30,268 nt of DNA. It comes from a virus. Positions 1-7,861 of this stretch are shown one piece after another (position 1 is the first letter of the stretch; each line of letters begins with the position of its first letter). A program made the translations under genes and the position numbers. The notes beneath the pieces were generated by a model. The model searched no databases. It was not told where the DNA came from and worked only from the letters and a program-made list of their open reading frames with translations. The DNA lies in the IMG/VR virus record IMGVR_UViG_3300044502_000026, positions 1 to 30,268 of that record, one strand, 5' to 3'.

Positions 1-126
1 CAGCGCGCCCACGCAGCCCAGCGCGCCGACCGGGGCCACACCCGCGACGCCGCCCGCGATGGCGGCCTGCGGCAGCGCGGCGGGCATACGCAACCCGCCC
101 GTTCCACCAGGCGGCGCACCCAACCC
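1..126. repeat. Terminal direct repeat, left copy
   Basis: Bases 1-126 are identical to 30130-30255. A single open reading frame continues through both copies, so this is the overlap of a circular or terminally redundant assembly. Beyond base 126 the right-hand copy differs only by positions that have become C, which looks like poor sequence at a contig end. Confidence 0.95.
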
Positions 127-211
127 GCCCGCTCCCACCCAGCCACCGCGACCGGCACCGGAGCCGCCACCCGAAGGGACACCGACACCGCCCACTGGAG
201 GCACACCATGA
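2..211 (+). CDS. C-terminal part of proline-rich protein spanning the contig join
   Basis: This is the continuation of the frame that starts at 29981. Joined through the terminal repeat, the protein is about 109 residues. The part here is rich in Pro, Ala, Thr and Gly (repeated PTQPSAPT-type and PPxP segments) and ends at TGA 209-211. That stop overlaps the ATG of the capsid gene at 208 as ATGA, so the two are probably translationally coupled. It lies between portal and protease/capsid, a place often held by small connector or structural proteins, but no family is recognised. The Pro-rich tail is probably disordered. Confidence 0.7.
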   Translation, partial: SAPTQPSAPTGATPATPPAMAACGSAAGIRNPPVPPGGAPNPPAPTQPPRPAPEPPPEGTPTPPTGGTP

Positions 212-2301
212 CCGACATCGAACTGACTGACTTCGGACTGACTGAGCAGCACGCGCAATTCGCCGCCGCCGCCGACGTCAACGCGCGCGGCGAGTTCGAG
301 ATCGTCGCCATCACCGCCGGGCAGGCCAACGGCTGGAACTTCACCGCCAAGGCGCTCCAAGAGTCGGTCAAACTCTGGGACGGCACCAACTCGCTCATCG
401 ACCACGCCGGCTTCTTCGACATGCCCAGCATCATGAAACTCGGCGGCGTGTGCTACGGCCCCGCGTGGGACGAGAGCCGCCAGGGCATCAAGGCCACGCT
501 CCGCCCGTTCGGACCGTGCGGCCCGCTCGTCGCCGACCTGGGCAAGGAAGTCTTGGCCGCCAAAGCCAAAGGCGACCCCATGCCCAAGATCGGCTTCTCC
601 GCAGACATCTGGTTCAAGGCCAACGGCCGCGACGTGATCGAGATCACGCGCATCACCAGCCTTGACCTGGTGATCGACCCCGCGCGCGGCGGGGACTTTC
701 TCCGCGCTCTGAATCAGGCGGGCTACCCCCGCCGGGAGGCCACTATGGCAGACACTGCCACCCCCGCTCCCGCCCCGGCCACAGCGCCAGCCCCGGCGGC
801 CAACACAGCCCAGACGCCTACACCCGTCGCGGCCCAACTCGAAGCCGACCTCGCCGCCATCCGCAACATGGCCCAGGTTGACGAGGAGCGCCGCGCACTG
901 GCAAGCGAGGCCGCGAAGGCGCGCGAACTCCGCGCCGCCATGTGCGGACACCTGCTCGACACGGGCCTGGCCGCGTCGCGGCTGCCTACCCCCATGCAGG
1001 ACAGCGTCCGCAAGCAGTTCAGCACCATCGGCGCCGATGGCAAGATCAAGCCGCGCGCCTTTGAGCCGACCGAGCTCACCGACGCGATCGACGCAGCGCG
1101 CGACCTGGTCAGCGCGCTCACTGGCCCGTCCGCGGTCATCGGACCCGGCCGGACGCACTCCATGTTCAACACGGACGACAAAGTCCTGGCCGCCGTCGAG
1201 GACCTGATGGAGGTCCCGCGCGACGACGCGCTCAAAGCCGTCAAGACCGCCCAGCTCTCCGGTGTGCGCGAACTCTACCTGATGTTCACGGGCGACCGCG
1301 ACTTCAGGGGCGGCTACTACCCGGAGCACGTCCAACTGGGCACCGGCTCGTTCACCAGCATCGTGGCGAACGTGATGAACAAAGCCGTCGTCACGCGCTG
1401 GGAACTGATGGGCCGCAAGGGCTACGACTGGTGGAACCAGGTCGCCCACGTCGAGAAATTCAAAGACCTGCAACAAGTGCGCTGGCTCATCACCGGCACC
1501 ATCGCCACCCTGCCCACCGTCGCCAAGGGCGCAGAGTACACGCCGCTGATGATCGGCGTAGGCCACGAACTGAGTTCGTTCGCCAAGTACGGCGGCTACG
1601 TCGGGATCGACCTGGAAGACTTGATCAACGACGACACGCGCAAGCTGCGCGAGACCCCGCGCGAGCTCGCCTCCGCCGCGATCCGCAACATCAGCGAGCT
1701 GGTTGCCGCGCTCTTCACCATGAACAGCGCTGTTGGCCCGACGCTCGTCGACACCGGCGCACTGTTCAACAACACCGCCGTCGCCACCGCCGGTGGCCAC
1801 CTGAACCTGCTCACGACCGCGCTCGGCACGACCTACGCGGCCTGGGACGCCGCCGCCACCGCCGTCTACAACCAGCCCATGCTGGTCAGCAACGACACTG
1901 GGTACATAGGCACGGGCAAGAAGCTTGGTCTCAACCCGTCCATCTGTCTGGTGCCGCGCGCACTCCAGCCCGCCGCCGAAGCGCTCTTCACGCCGAACTG
2001 GGCGGACAGGGTGGAGGCCATCGCCGCCTCCGGAGGCCCGACCTACGCCGGGCACGTCAAGCCCCTCGTCGTCCCGGAGTGGACCGACGCCACCGACTGG
2101 GCCGCCGTCTGCGACAAGGACCTCGTGCCCGGCGTCTGCATCGGCCACGTCTTCGGCCTGATGCCGGAAATCTTCGTGGCCGGCGACGAACTCTCGCCCG
2201 CCGTCTTCGCCAACGACGAGTTCCGCGTCAAGGTGCGCCACCACCTGGCCGTCGGCGTCGCCGACTTCCGCCCGCTGCACAAGAACAACGTCGCGGGCTA
2301 A
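208..2301 (+). CDS. Prohead protease - scaffold - major capsid fusion protein
   Basis: 697 residues. Residues about 20-170 resemble an HK97-type prohead serine protease: a LIDHA segment puts the likely catalytic His at 66, IGFSAD puts the likely Ser at 131, and a SLDLVIDPARGG-type strand closes the domain. Residues about 180-245 are an Ala/Pro-rich linker followed by a charged helix (LEADLAAIRN to KARELRAA) suited to a scaffold or delta domain. Residues about 320-697 look like an HK97-fold major capsid protein, nearest in feel to Mu gpT-like proteins. Separate protease and capsid genes are usual; fusion is less common. A strong internal ribosome site and ATG at 745 would give scaffold-capsid alone. 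The start at 208 overlaps the upstream stop (ATGA). Residues 5-12 (ELTDFGLT) come from the GACTTCGGACTGA repeat. Family assignment is by motif only. Confidence 0.85.
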   Translation: MTDIELTDFGLTEQHAQFAAAADVNARGEFEIVAITAGQANGWNFTAKALQESVKLWDGTNSLIDHAGFFDMPSIMKLGGVCYGPAWDESRQGIKATLRPFGPCGPLVADLGKEVLAAKAKGDPMPKIGFSADIWFKANGRDVIEITRITSLDLVIDPARGGDFLRALNQAGYPRREATMADTATPAPAPATAPAPAANTAQTPTPVAAQLEADLAAIRNMAQVDEERRALASEAAKARELRAAMCGHLLDTGLAASRLPTPMQDSVRKQFSTIGADGKIKPRAFEPTELTDAIDAARDLVSALTGPSAVIGPGRTHSMFNTDDKVLAAVEDLMEVPRDDALKAVKTAQLSGVRELYLMFTGDRDFRGGYYPEHVQLGTGSFTSIVANVMNKAVVTRWELMGRKGYDWWNQVAHVEKFKDLQQVRWLITGTIATLPTVAKGAEYTPLMIGVGHELSSFAKYGGYVGIDLEDLINDDTRKLRETPRELASAAIRNISELVAALFTMNSAVGPTLVDTGALFNNTAVATAGGHLNLLTTALGTTYAAWDAAATAVYNQPMLVSNDTGYIGTGKKLGLNPSICLVPRALQPAAEALFTPNWADRVEAIAASGGPTYAGHVKPLVVPEWTDATDWAAVCDKDLVPGVCIGHVFGLMPEIFVAGDELSPAVFANDEFRVKVRHHLAVGVADFRPLHKNNVAG
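734..747 (+). promoter_or_regulatory. Internal ribosome site and ATG inside the protease-capsid gene
   Basis: GGGAGG at 734-739 lies five bases before an in-frame ATG at 745 (codon 180), exactly at the protease/scaffold boundary. Initiation here would make a 518-residue scaffold-capsid protein without protease. This is the arrangement of lambda C/Nu3, where the scaffold is an internal start product. Internal use is inferred. Confidence 0.6.
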
Positions 2302-2319
2302 GCTCAATAACCCAAAAGA

Positions 2320-2361
2320 GGGGCCGGGCGGCGCGTACATCGGAGTCCACCGCCCGGCCCC
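2320..2361. other. GC-rich gene-end stem-loop
   Basis: GGGGCCGGGCGG (2320-2331) pairs perfectly with CCGCCCGGCCCC (2350-2361) across an 18-base loop, between the capsid stop and the next gene. There is no T run on either side, so it is not a standard intrinsic terminator. Similar hairpins recur at 3145, 16711, 17343, 20373 and 21626. Confidence 0.7.
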
Positions 2362-2414
2362 ACCGCCGCACCATCGAGTAGCCCGGCCCCATTGGGGCAG
2401 GAAAAGGAACACCC

Positions 2415-3095
2415 ATGAACGCCTACCTTCTCTCCACCCTCGCACTCGGCGCGCTCGTGCTCGGCGCACTGCTGATCGCGCTCGTGCACGAAGCCCAACG
2501 CGGCACGCTCAACTTCTCAGCCCTCACGCGCTGGTTCAAGATCGCCAGCCGCTTCGGCGCAGAACTCGGCGGCTACGTCCACAACACCAGCCTGAGCCAG
2601 TGGATCTCCCCCGGCATGTGCAGCTACGTGACCGGCACCTGGACGGACGCGGTCGGCGCGGTCACCGGAACCGTCGTCAAAGAGAAGACCGCCGCCGACA
2701 ATACCGGCGTGGTCTACATCCCCATCAGCGCCGCTCTGATCGCAAGCAGCGTGGACCTGATGGGCTCGTATCTCAAGACCATCGACATCTGGTGGGCCAC
2801 CACCACCGCCGCGCTCGACGCGGCCGGCGCGACGGCGCTCATCGACCTGTTTGTGCTGCCCGCCAACGGCGCGGCCTTCCCCGCGCTCGTAGCCCAGCCC
2901 TTCACCTACGACACCGGCAACGACACCGCCGGCGAGACCGACGATCTGGACGAGCACAAGATGACGCTCACGCTCACCACCCCGATCTGGCTCGACGACG
3001 ACGACCTGGTGCAGGTGCGCATGACCTTCGACGCCGCCGCCACCAGCGTTGTCCGCTTCCACGGCGCACGCGCGAACTACACGCTGCGCCTGTAA
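2415..3095 (+). CDS. Putative membrane-anchored or processed structural protein
   Basis: 226 residues, preceded by AGGAAAAGG. Residues about 4-26 are a hydrophobic helix (transmembrane or signal anchor) followed by a short basic amphipathic stretch. From about residue 55 the protein is strand-rich with alternating Thr/Val/Ala and an acidic loop (ETDDLDEH, LDDDDL near 175-200), suggesting a beta-sandwich. It is directly downstream of the capsid gene, where decoration or minor head proteins are often found. I recognise no family. The N-terminal helix is unusual for a capsid decoration protein and could instead be a membrane-targeting segment. Confidence 0.6.
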   Translation: MNAYLLSTLALGALVLGALLIALVHEAQRGTLNFSALTRWFKIASRFGAELGGYVHNTSLSQWISPGMCSYVTGTWTDAVGAVTGTVVKEKTAADNTGVVYIPISAALIASSVDLMGSYLKTIDIWWATTTAALDAAGATALIDLFVLPANGAAFPALVAQPFTYDTGNDTAGETDDLDEHKMTLTLTTPIWLDDDDLVQVRMTFDAAATSVVRFHGARANYTLRL

Positions 3096-3144
3096 CTGGA
3101 AACACGCGGCGACTAGCCACGCCGCTGGTTTCTCTCCTTCGCCC

Positions 3145-3178
3145 GGGGGCGGCGCGCTCCCAATCACGCGCCGCCCCC
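3145..3178. other. GC-rich gene-end stem-loop
   Basis: GGGGGCGGCGCG (3145-3156) pairs with CGCGCCGCCCCC (3167-3178) with a 10-base loop in the gap between two virion genes. No T run follows. It is the same type as the hairpin at 2320. Confidence 0.7.
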
Positions 3179-3198
3179 CACTAGAAAGGACTCTCGCC

Positions 3199-3462
3199 AT
3201 GCCCCCCTTCTGGAAGACCATCGAATTTTGGACGGCTGTCCTGATGCCCGTGCTCGTCGTGCTCTGGCCGCTCGCCATCGCCGCGCTCCCGTTCCTGTCC
3301 GTGCTCACCGCCGAGCAGGTGACGCTCGTCATCGCGGGCGGCATCGTCGCCATCATCGTGGCGCTCACCGGCCTCGCGCACTTCCGGCTCACGCGCGCCC
3401 GCACCCTTGCCATCCTGGCCGCCGCCAACATCGCCGCCGCGCACAGCGCCAAAGGCAAGTGA
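3199..3462 (+). CDS. Two-helix membrane protein, holin candidate
   Basis: 87 residues. The ATG at 3199 is preceded by GAAAGGA; longer in-frame starts run into the upstream hairpin. Two strongly hydrophobic helices are visible at about residues 12-34 and 40-62, followed by a basic, Ala-rich tail (FRLTRART...AAAHSAKGK). Short length, two membrane spans and a charged tail fit holins in general, but position within head/connector genes is not typical for lysis genes and no endolysin is recognisable nearby. A virion membrane or DNA-delivery protein is an alternative. Three bases separate it from the next gene. Confidence 0.55.
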   Translation: MPPFWKTIEFWTAVLMPVLVVLWPLAIAALPFLSVLTAEQVTLVIAGGIVAIIVALTGLAHFRLTRARTLAILAAANIAAAHSAKGK

Positions 3463-3465
3463 CGC

Positions 3466-3780
3466 ATGACCCGGAGACCCGCCCCGCCCAACGCTCCACG
3501 CCCTACGCCCGCCGACCCGCTCACCGCCGCGCTCAAGATACTCGGCGTCAAGCCAAACAACGTGCAGGACAGCGCGACCCGCGAGAACGGCGACTTCGTC
3601 GCCATCGTCAACCAGGGACAGAAGTTCGTCTTCACCCCCAAGGAGCTTGCCGACCCGAAGGTCGCCCGCGCCCGCCTGCGCGCCGAGGGCCGCACCGTCA
3701 TCCCGCCGCTCGACCCAACGAAGAAGGCCAACGCCAGGCCCGACGACGGCCTGCCGGACGACGGACTGCCCGAGGATTAG
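3466..3780 (+). CDS. Hypothetical protein, acidic C-terminus
   Basis: 104 residues, starting four bases after the previous stop. The N-terminus is Pro/Arg-rich and probably flexible. Residues about 18-70 contain a compact region (LTAALKILGVKPNNV, DFVAIVNQGQKFVFTPKEL) and the C-terminus repeats DDGLP and ends in acidic residues. No family is recognised. Tight packing in the virion operon suggests a structural or assembly role, but nothing in the sequence proves this. Confidence 0.5.
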   Translation: MTRRPAPPNAPRPTPADPLTAALKILGVKPNNVQDSATRENGDFVAIVNQGQKFVFTPKELADPKVARARLRAEGRTVIPPLDPTKKANARPDDGLPDDGLPED

Positions 3781-3783
3781 CCC

Positions 3784-4005
3784 ATGTTCACCACCGACGA
3801 AGGCTCAAACACCAACTGGGCGATCCTGTTCAGCGAACGCGATCTGAAAGAGATTGCCTTCTGCAAGCTCTACGCCGATCAGTTCGCACACGGCACAGAC
3901 GGTCACCTGATCCGCCTGATCGTCGCGCGCCTGGCTGCCCAACTCGACGTACAAGAGCAGATGTTGAAAGAACTGCGGGCCAAGTCTCAGAAGCCCACCG
4001 ACTGA
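3784..4005 (+). CDS. Small hypothetical protein
   Basis: 73 residues. ATG at 3784 follows the previous stop by three bases; GAGG lies eight bases upstream. The protein is mostly helical (ERDLKEIAFCKLYADQF, LIRLIVARLAAQLDVQEQMLKELRAK) with a likely amphipathic C-terminal helix. Its last residues (KPTD) and stop codon lie in the start of the GACTGAGGACTTCGG repeat. No family recognised; it belongs to the virion operon by position. Confidence 0.55.
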   Translation: MFTTDEGSNTNWAILFSERDLKEIAFCKLYADQFAHGTDGHLIRLIVARLAAQLDVQEQMLKELRAKSQKPTD

Positions 4006-4047
4006 GGACTTCGGACTGACGACTGACTCACTTCGGACTTCCCGACC
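4001..4047 (+). repeat. GACTTCGGACTGAC-type repeat (family C)
   Basis: A string of GACTGA, GACTTCGG and ACTGAC words fills the whole gap between two genes. The upstream stop TGA is part of the repeat, and the downstream ATG at 4048 follows it directly. Related strings occur near 222, 7361, 12822, 13170, 22573 and 29944. Confidence 0.75.
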
Positions 4048-4722
4048 ATGCCTTTGACCCTCGCCCAACTCGAAGCCCGCGTCGCGCTCCGCTTGAAGGA
4101 CCCGGCGAACGCCATCTACTCCACCGCCGACCTCGACGACGCGCTCCGGCTCGCGCTCCACGACTACAGCCGCGCCTCGCCGCTCACCGCCGAAACGCTG
4201 CTCACGCTCCCCGGCGTCGGGCGCACCATCGCGCTCAACAATGTCACCGACCTGCTCAACGTCTCCGAAGTCTGGTGGCCCTACGACTCAACGCTGGACG
4301 ACGACACCAACGAGGCCGCCAACCAGGTGAGAGGCTTCTTCCTGCGCTTCGACGACGCGCAGCCCATCGTCACGGTCAGCACCATCGGCAACGCCAGCCC
4401 GCAGACCGACGACGAAGCGTATCTCTGGTACACCAAGCCGCACACGATCCAGAACCTGGACGCGGCCTCGACGACCACGCTCCACGCCCATCACGAGACC
4501 ATGCTGGCCGTCGGCGCAGCCGGCTACGCCGCCACCAGCGAGGCGCTGGACCAGGTCGGCAGCGTCCACATCGACCCGAAGGAAGTGGACTACCTGAAAA
4601 CATGGGGCGAGGCGCAGCTGCGCGTGTGGCGCGACTTCCTTGAAACCGTGCGCGCCGCCAGCGCGCGAGGCGGCAAGCCCTGGGCGGCCAAGGGCTGGAA
4701 GCTGGACGCGGACGATAAGTGA
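4048..4722 (+). CDS. Putative head-tail connector/adaptor protein
   Basis: 224 residues. The N-terminus (MPLTLAQLEARVALRLKDP...YSTADLDDALRLALHDYSRA) is the helical start seen in many gp6-like or podovirus-type adaptor proteins that bind the portal ring. A beta-rich middle (about 55-145, with FLRFDDAQPIVTVST and EAYLWYTKPH) and a C-terminal helical part (DYLKTWGEAQLRVWRDFLETVR) follow. Length and place after capsid genes fit an adaptor. There is no good ribosome site; the family C repeat abuts the ATG. The assignment rests on overall pattern, not a signature. Confidence 0.6.
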   Translation: MPLTLAQLEARVALRLKDPANAIYSTADLDDALRLALHDYSRASPLTAETLLTLPGVGRTIALNNVTDLLNVSEVWWPYDSTLDDDTNEAANQVRGFFLRFDDAQPIVTVSTIGNASPQTDDEAYLWYTKPHTIQNLDAASTTTLHAHHETMLAVGAAGYAATSEALDQVGSVHIDPKEVDYLKTWGEAQLRVWRDFLETVRAASARGGKPWAAKGWKLDADDK

Positions 4723-4725
4723 CCC

Positions 4726-5022
4726 ATGCACCCTTGTCTTCGCCCCATCGCCGAGCGCGACCCACGCGACATCTTCGCCGCGCTCGCCGACGGCGCCACC
4801 GCGCTCCGCTGGCTGGCGCGTGAGGTCGCCTACGACGCCAATCGCTTCGTCAACCAGGGCGACCGCGACCGCGTCGCCGTGAACGCCCACGCTCGCTACG
4901 AGCGCCAGCGCGCCCACGCCCTCCTGCTCGACATCCTTGCCGACGAACTCGCACTCGTGCAAGCGCAAGCGCGGCTCAACGCGGCGGCCCATTCGTTGAC
5001 ACCCGACGAGGAACACACGTGA
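4726..5022 (+). CDS. Small helical hypothetical protein
   Basis: 98 residues, starting four bases after the adaptor stop and ending in GTGA, which overlaps the next gene's GTG start. The sequence is nearly all helix with many Ala and Arg (DIFAALADGATALRWLAREVAYDANRF, RYERQRAHALLLDILADELALVQAQARL), so a coiled-coil or helical bundle is likely. No family recognised. Position suggests a connector or tail assembly role. Confidence 0.55.
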   Translation: MHPCLRPIAERDPRDIFAALADGATALRWLAREVAYDANRFVNQGDRDRVAVNAHARYERQRAHALLLDILADELALVQAQARLNAAAHSLTPDEEHT

Positions 5023-5423
5023 GCGCGCCAACCGGATACCCCTTCTACCTGCACGGGCGCGCCAGAAGCGCCGAGCACTTCGCCGAACTCTGCACCGCGC
5101 TCCGCACCTTCGACTTCGAGATCGTCGCCGCTTACATCGCCGCCGGAGTCGAAGCCGTCCCACCCGTCGTCGCCGTCCCACCGCCCCCTGAGCCTGCTGA
5201 GCCTGTCGAAGCACATCACAACTTCGCGCCGCGCATCAACCAGAAGGTGATCGACATCTTCCGCGCCGTCTTCGGCGGGGACTTCTGGGCCATCGTCACC
5301 CGCGCCGGGCTGGCCTACATGGCCGCATCACCCGCCGCGCGCCAGGCCGCCTACATCGGCCCCGACGTCGAAGACCTGCCACTCACACCCGACGAGCGCG
5401 CCCGACTGATTGCGGCGCTATGA
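5019..5423 (+). CDS. Hypothetical protein with Pro-rich linker
   Basis: 134 residues from a GTG start that overlaps the preceding stop (GTGA); its own stop overlaps the next start (ATGA), giving a chain of coupled genes. A Pro/Glu/Val linker (about 47-68) separates an N-terminal helical part from a C-terminal domain (RINQKVIDIFRAVFGGDFWAIV to PDERARLIAAL). Part of the linker is encoded by a CCTGAGCCTGTCGAAG repeat (5186-5211), which looks inserted in frame. No function assigned. Confidence 0.5.
   Translation: MSAPTGYPFYLHGRARSAEHFAELCTALRTFDFEIVAAYIAAGVEAVPPVVAVPPPPEPAEPVEAHHNFAPRINQKVIDIFRAVFGGDFWAIVTRAGLAYMAASPAARQAAYIGPDVEDLPLTPDERARLIAAL
5186..5211. repeat. CCTGAGCCTGTCGAAG repeat (family D), inside a gene
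   Basis: CCCTGAGCCTGCTGAGCCTGTCGAAG is one full and one partial unit of the element also found at 28978-28996. It encodes part of a Pro/Glu linker in the 5019 gene. Confidence 0.7.
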
Positions 5424-7354
5424 AAACGATCAACGCGACGCTCGCCACCGCCCAGAAGACCGGCGCAGGCCAGGCCCTCGCCCGCGCCACGCTGGCAGAC
5501 AACAACCACCTTCATTTAAGTCAGCAGCACACGCCCACCGACGGCGGACACGTCTGCGGCGTGAACACGGGCAGCGCCATCGTCCGCATCCGCCGCGCCG
5601 CGACCGGCAACATCCAATCCCAGATCATCACCGACCCGACCGCGCTCGCCGAGTGGAACGCCTGGACGGACATCACCGGCGCAACCCCCGCCGTCCCCGA
5701 CAAGGGCACGCTCTTCTACACCGGCACTTACCTGGTCGCCGTGTGGCAGGACTCGACCGACGCCGACATCAAGTACAGCCGCTCGAGCGACGGAGGCTCG
5801 ACCTGGTCGGCCCCCGCCGTCGCCTATGCACTCGCCGTCGCCGCCTTCTTCTGCGGCGTCTCGGGCGGCGCGGCCCAAAGCGGCCTCTTCCTGTCCTATG
5901 GCGGCCAACTCTATTGGGGCGCGTACAACCCCGCGACCAACACGTGGTCAGCCGTAGACTCCGCTGCGCTCGCCACCACTTCCATTACATCCATCGCAGC
6001 CGCCTGGGACGCGGACAACAGCCGCCACATCCTGGCTTTCGCCGCCGCCGGGCTGGCAACGGGCCTGAGTTTTCCAGTGATCTTGATCACCCGCTCGAGC
6101 GCGGGCGCGTGGGGCACGCCTCACATCCAGTACGCCATCTCCAGCCTCAACCAGGTCTACACCGGCCTGGCGCTTTCACAGGAGCAGATCGGAGGCTACT
6201 GGTGGCTCTCGGTTCTGCGCCTCGGCGACTGGACCGACAGCGAATACGGCCTGGCGTGCTCCGACGACGGGCTGGAGTGGGAGGACATCAACTTCCAGGC
6301 CGCGACCGACGACTCTGGATTGCTCCAGGTGCTCGGCACGCTCGCCGGTTCCGTGTGGGTCGCCAGCCGTGCAAAGGTCTGGAAGAACGTCGCGCAATCC
6401 TTCTGGTCCAACCGCACGCTCCGCAGCTACGAGATGGACCTGTCCGGCGACATGGGCCGTCTCACCGGCGAGCTGGTCAACCAGGACGGCGCGATCACCG
6501 CCGCGCCGCCTGAGCGTTGGGCCGTGCTCACACTCGAGCGCGGGCTGAACGTCGCAGGCACGGACTACTACGTCAGCGCGGGCGTCTTCTATCTCACCGG
6601 CTTCCACTTCACCCTACAGGACAACGTCGTCGCATTCAGCGCCGTGGACGCGGTGGGTCTTCTGACCCGCTGGGAGGCCGATCAAGCCTACACGTGGGTG
6701 GGCGAATCGCTCACACAACTCGTGCGCTTCGTCTGCGCATTGGCGGGCGTCCACATCGTCACGTTCGACGCCGCCCCACAGTGGGCCGACACGCTCCCCC
6801 TCGTCATCCACCCCGGCAGCAGCGGCCTGGCCGCGCTCGACTCGCTCGCCGCGCGCGGCAACTTCGACGTCGTCGTGCAGCAGGACGGTTCACTCTATTG
6901 CTTCGTCGCCACCACCGCCCCCGCCGCGCAACACACCTACGGCGACGGCGCAAACCAGCACCGCTACTGGCCGGGCGCGTTCGGCGAGGGGCTGGCCCCC
7001 AACTACGTGGCCGTTTACCCGGACGACGAGGCCAACAGCGACGCGACCATGGACACCGCCGACATGGCCGACCTCGGCCACCGCCAGGTAGACGCCTTCA
7101 TCGACCGACGGCTGCTCGCCGGGGCCGACGTGGCCGAGCTATCCGCCGCCCGACTCCTGCTCGCCCAGGAGCAGCGCCGCACCGGCTTCTTCGACTCACC
7201 CGTCAACTTCGCGCTCGAACCCGCCGACGTGCTGGAGTTCGACGCCCACTACGAGTCCGGCCTCAACTGGCGCGCCACCGGCTTCACCGAGCGCTACGGC
7301 ATGAACAAGCAGCGCCCCTACTTCCAGCACGTGCTCTTGCGAGGCACCGCGTGA
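5420..7354 (+). CDS. Beta-propeller / hub-like tail protein
   Basis: 644 residues. Residues about 50-325 are strand-rich with Asp-box (BNR) motifs: SSDGGSTW at 122-129 and CSDDGLEW at 280-287. These occur in sialidase-type beta-propellers. Residues about 338-640 change character: LSGDMGRLTGELVNQDG, LTLERGL, FSAVDAVGLL and ESLTQLVRFVCALAGVHI resemble the beta-barrel and helical parts of tail hub/baseplate proteins (gp27-like). A short-tail nozzle such as T7 gp12, itself a propeller, is an alternative role for the first half. ATG overlaps the upstream stop. The downstream OB-fold spike-like gene supports a tail tip complex. The domain calls are by pattern. Confidence 0.65.
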   Translation: MKTINATLATAQKTGAGQALARATLADNNHLHLSQQHTPTDGGHVCGVNTGSAIVRIRRAATGNIQSQIITDPTALAEWNAWTDITGATPAVPDKGTLFYTGTYLVAVWQDSTDADIKYSRSSDGGSTWSAPAVAYALAVAAFFCGVSGGAAQSGLFLSYGGQLYWGAYNPATNTWSAVDSAALATTSITSIAAAWDADNSRHILAFAAAGLATGLSFPVILITRSSAGAWGTPHIQYAISSLNQVYTGLALSQEQIGGYWWLSVLRLGDWTDSEYGLACSDDGLEWEDINFQAATDDSGLLQVLGTLAGSVWVASRAKVWKNVAQSFWSNRTLRSYEMDLSGDMGRLTGELVNQDGAITAAPPERWAVLTLERGLNVAGTDYYVSAGVFYLTGFHFTLQDNVVAFSAVDAVGLLTRWEADQAYTWVGESLTQLVRFVCALAGVHIVTFDAAPQWADTLPLVIHPGSSGLAALDSLAARGNFDVVVQQDGSLYCFVATTAPAAQHTYGDGANQHRYWPGAFGEGLAPNYVAVYPDDEANSDATMDTADMADLGHRQVDAFIDRRLLAGADVAELSAARLLLAQEQRRTGFFDSPVNFALEPADVLEFDAHYESGLNWRATGFTERYGMNKQRPYFQHVLLRGTA

Positions 7355-7360
7355 CCGTGG

Positions 7361-7397
7361 ACTTCGGACTGATGACTAACCGACTTCGGACTGACCC
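7361..7397 (+). repeat. GACTTCGGACTGA-type repeat (family C)
   Basis: GGACTTCGGACTGATGACTAACCG and CTTCGGACTGACC follow the tail-protein stop and abut the ATG at 7398. No other ribosome site is visible before that ATG. Confidence 0.7.
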
Positions 7398-7814
7398 ATG
7401 ATCAACCCGCACTCGCTCCCCGGCTCCGTCGGCCCCTTCATCGTGCGCAAGGCCGTGATCACCCCGCGTATGCGCCGGGGCCGCATCATCTCGTTCGACT
7501 CGCTCACCTGGAAGGCCGACGTGCAGCTGGACGGCGCGCTCGCCGCACTCACGATCAAGGTCGGCGACTGGGTCAACCCCACGTCGCTCGTCGTGGGCGC
7601 AGCCGTCGCGGTCACGCTCTTCAACGACAGCAACCCCGACGACGGCCTGGTCGCGGGCGTGTACGACGCCTTGGGCGGGTGGGACTATTTCGTGCGCGCG
7701 CAACTCGACGCGGGCGAATACCTGACCATCCCCGCCCAGCACCAAATGAGAGTCAAGAGCGCGTACACCGTCAACGGCACGCTCACCATCAACGGCGCAT
7801 TGATCGTGGACTAA
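7398..7814 (+). CDS. OB-fold spike-like tail protein
   Basis: 138 residues. Residues about 24-88 (RRGRIISFDSLTWKADVQLDG, IKVGDWVN, VGAAVAVTLFNDSNPDDGLVAGVY) have the spacing of the OB-fold in gpV/gp5-type tail spikes, in which a small barrel sits on the hub. The C-terminal 45 residues have short alternating strands (RVKSAYTVNGTLTINGALIVD) like a narrow beta-helix tip. It directly follows the hub-like protein and precedes fibres. It is short for a spike, and the role is inferred from fold pattern and position. Confidence 0.55.
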   Translation: MINPHSLPGSVGPFIVRKAVITPRMRRGRIISFDSLTWKADVQLDGALAALTIKVGDWVNPTSLVVGAAVAVTLFNDSNPDDGLVAGVYDALGGWDYFVRAQLDAGEYLTIPAQHQMRVKSAYTVNGTLTINGALIVD

Positions 7815-7856
7815 TTTGAACTTTGAAGTTTGCAGTTTGAAGTTTCTTCATCTCAC
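7815..7856. repeat. TTTGAAGTTTGCAGTTTGAAG low-complexity repeat
   Basis: The gap before the fibre gene is filled by tandem TTTGAA(C/G)TTT words. It is AT-rich against the surrounding DNA and unlike the neighbouring genes. There is no clear ribosome site before the ATG at 7862. Confidence 0.6.
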
Positions 7857-7861
7857 ATGCC

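Noticed and set aside
2517-3731. 404-codon minus-strand frame
   Set aside because: Antisense shadow of three well-packed + strand genes in GC-rich DNA; no ribosome site or recognisable motif.
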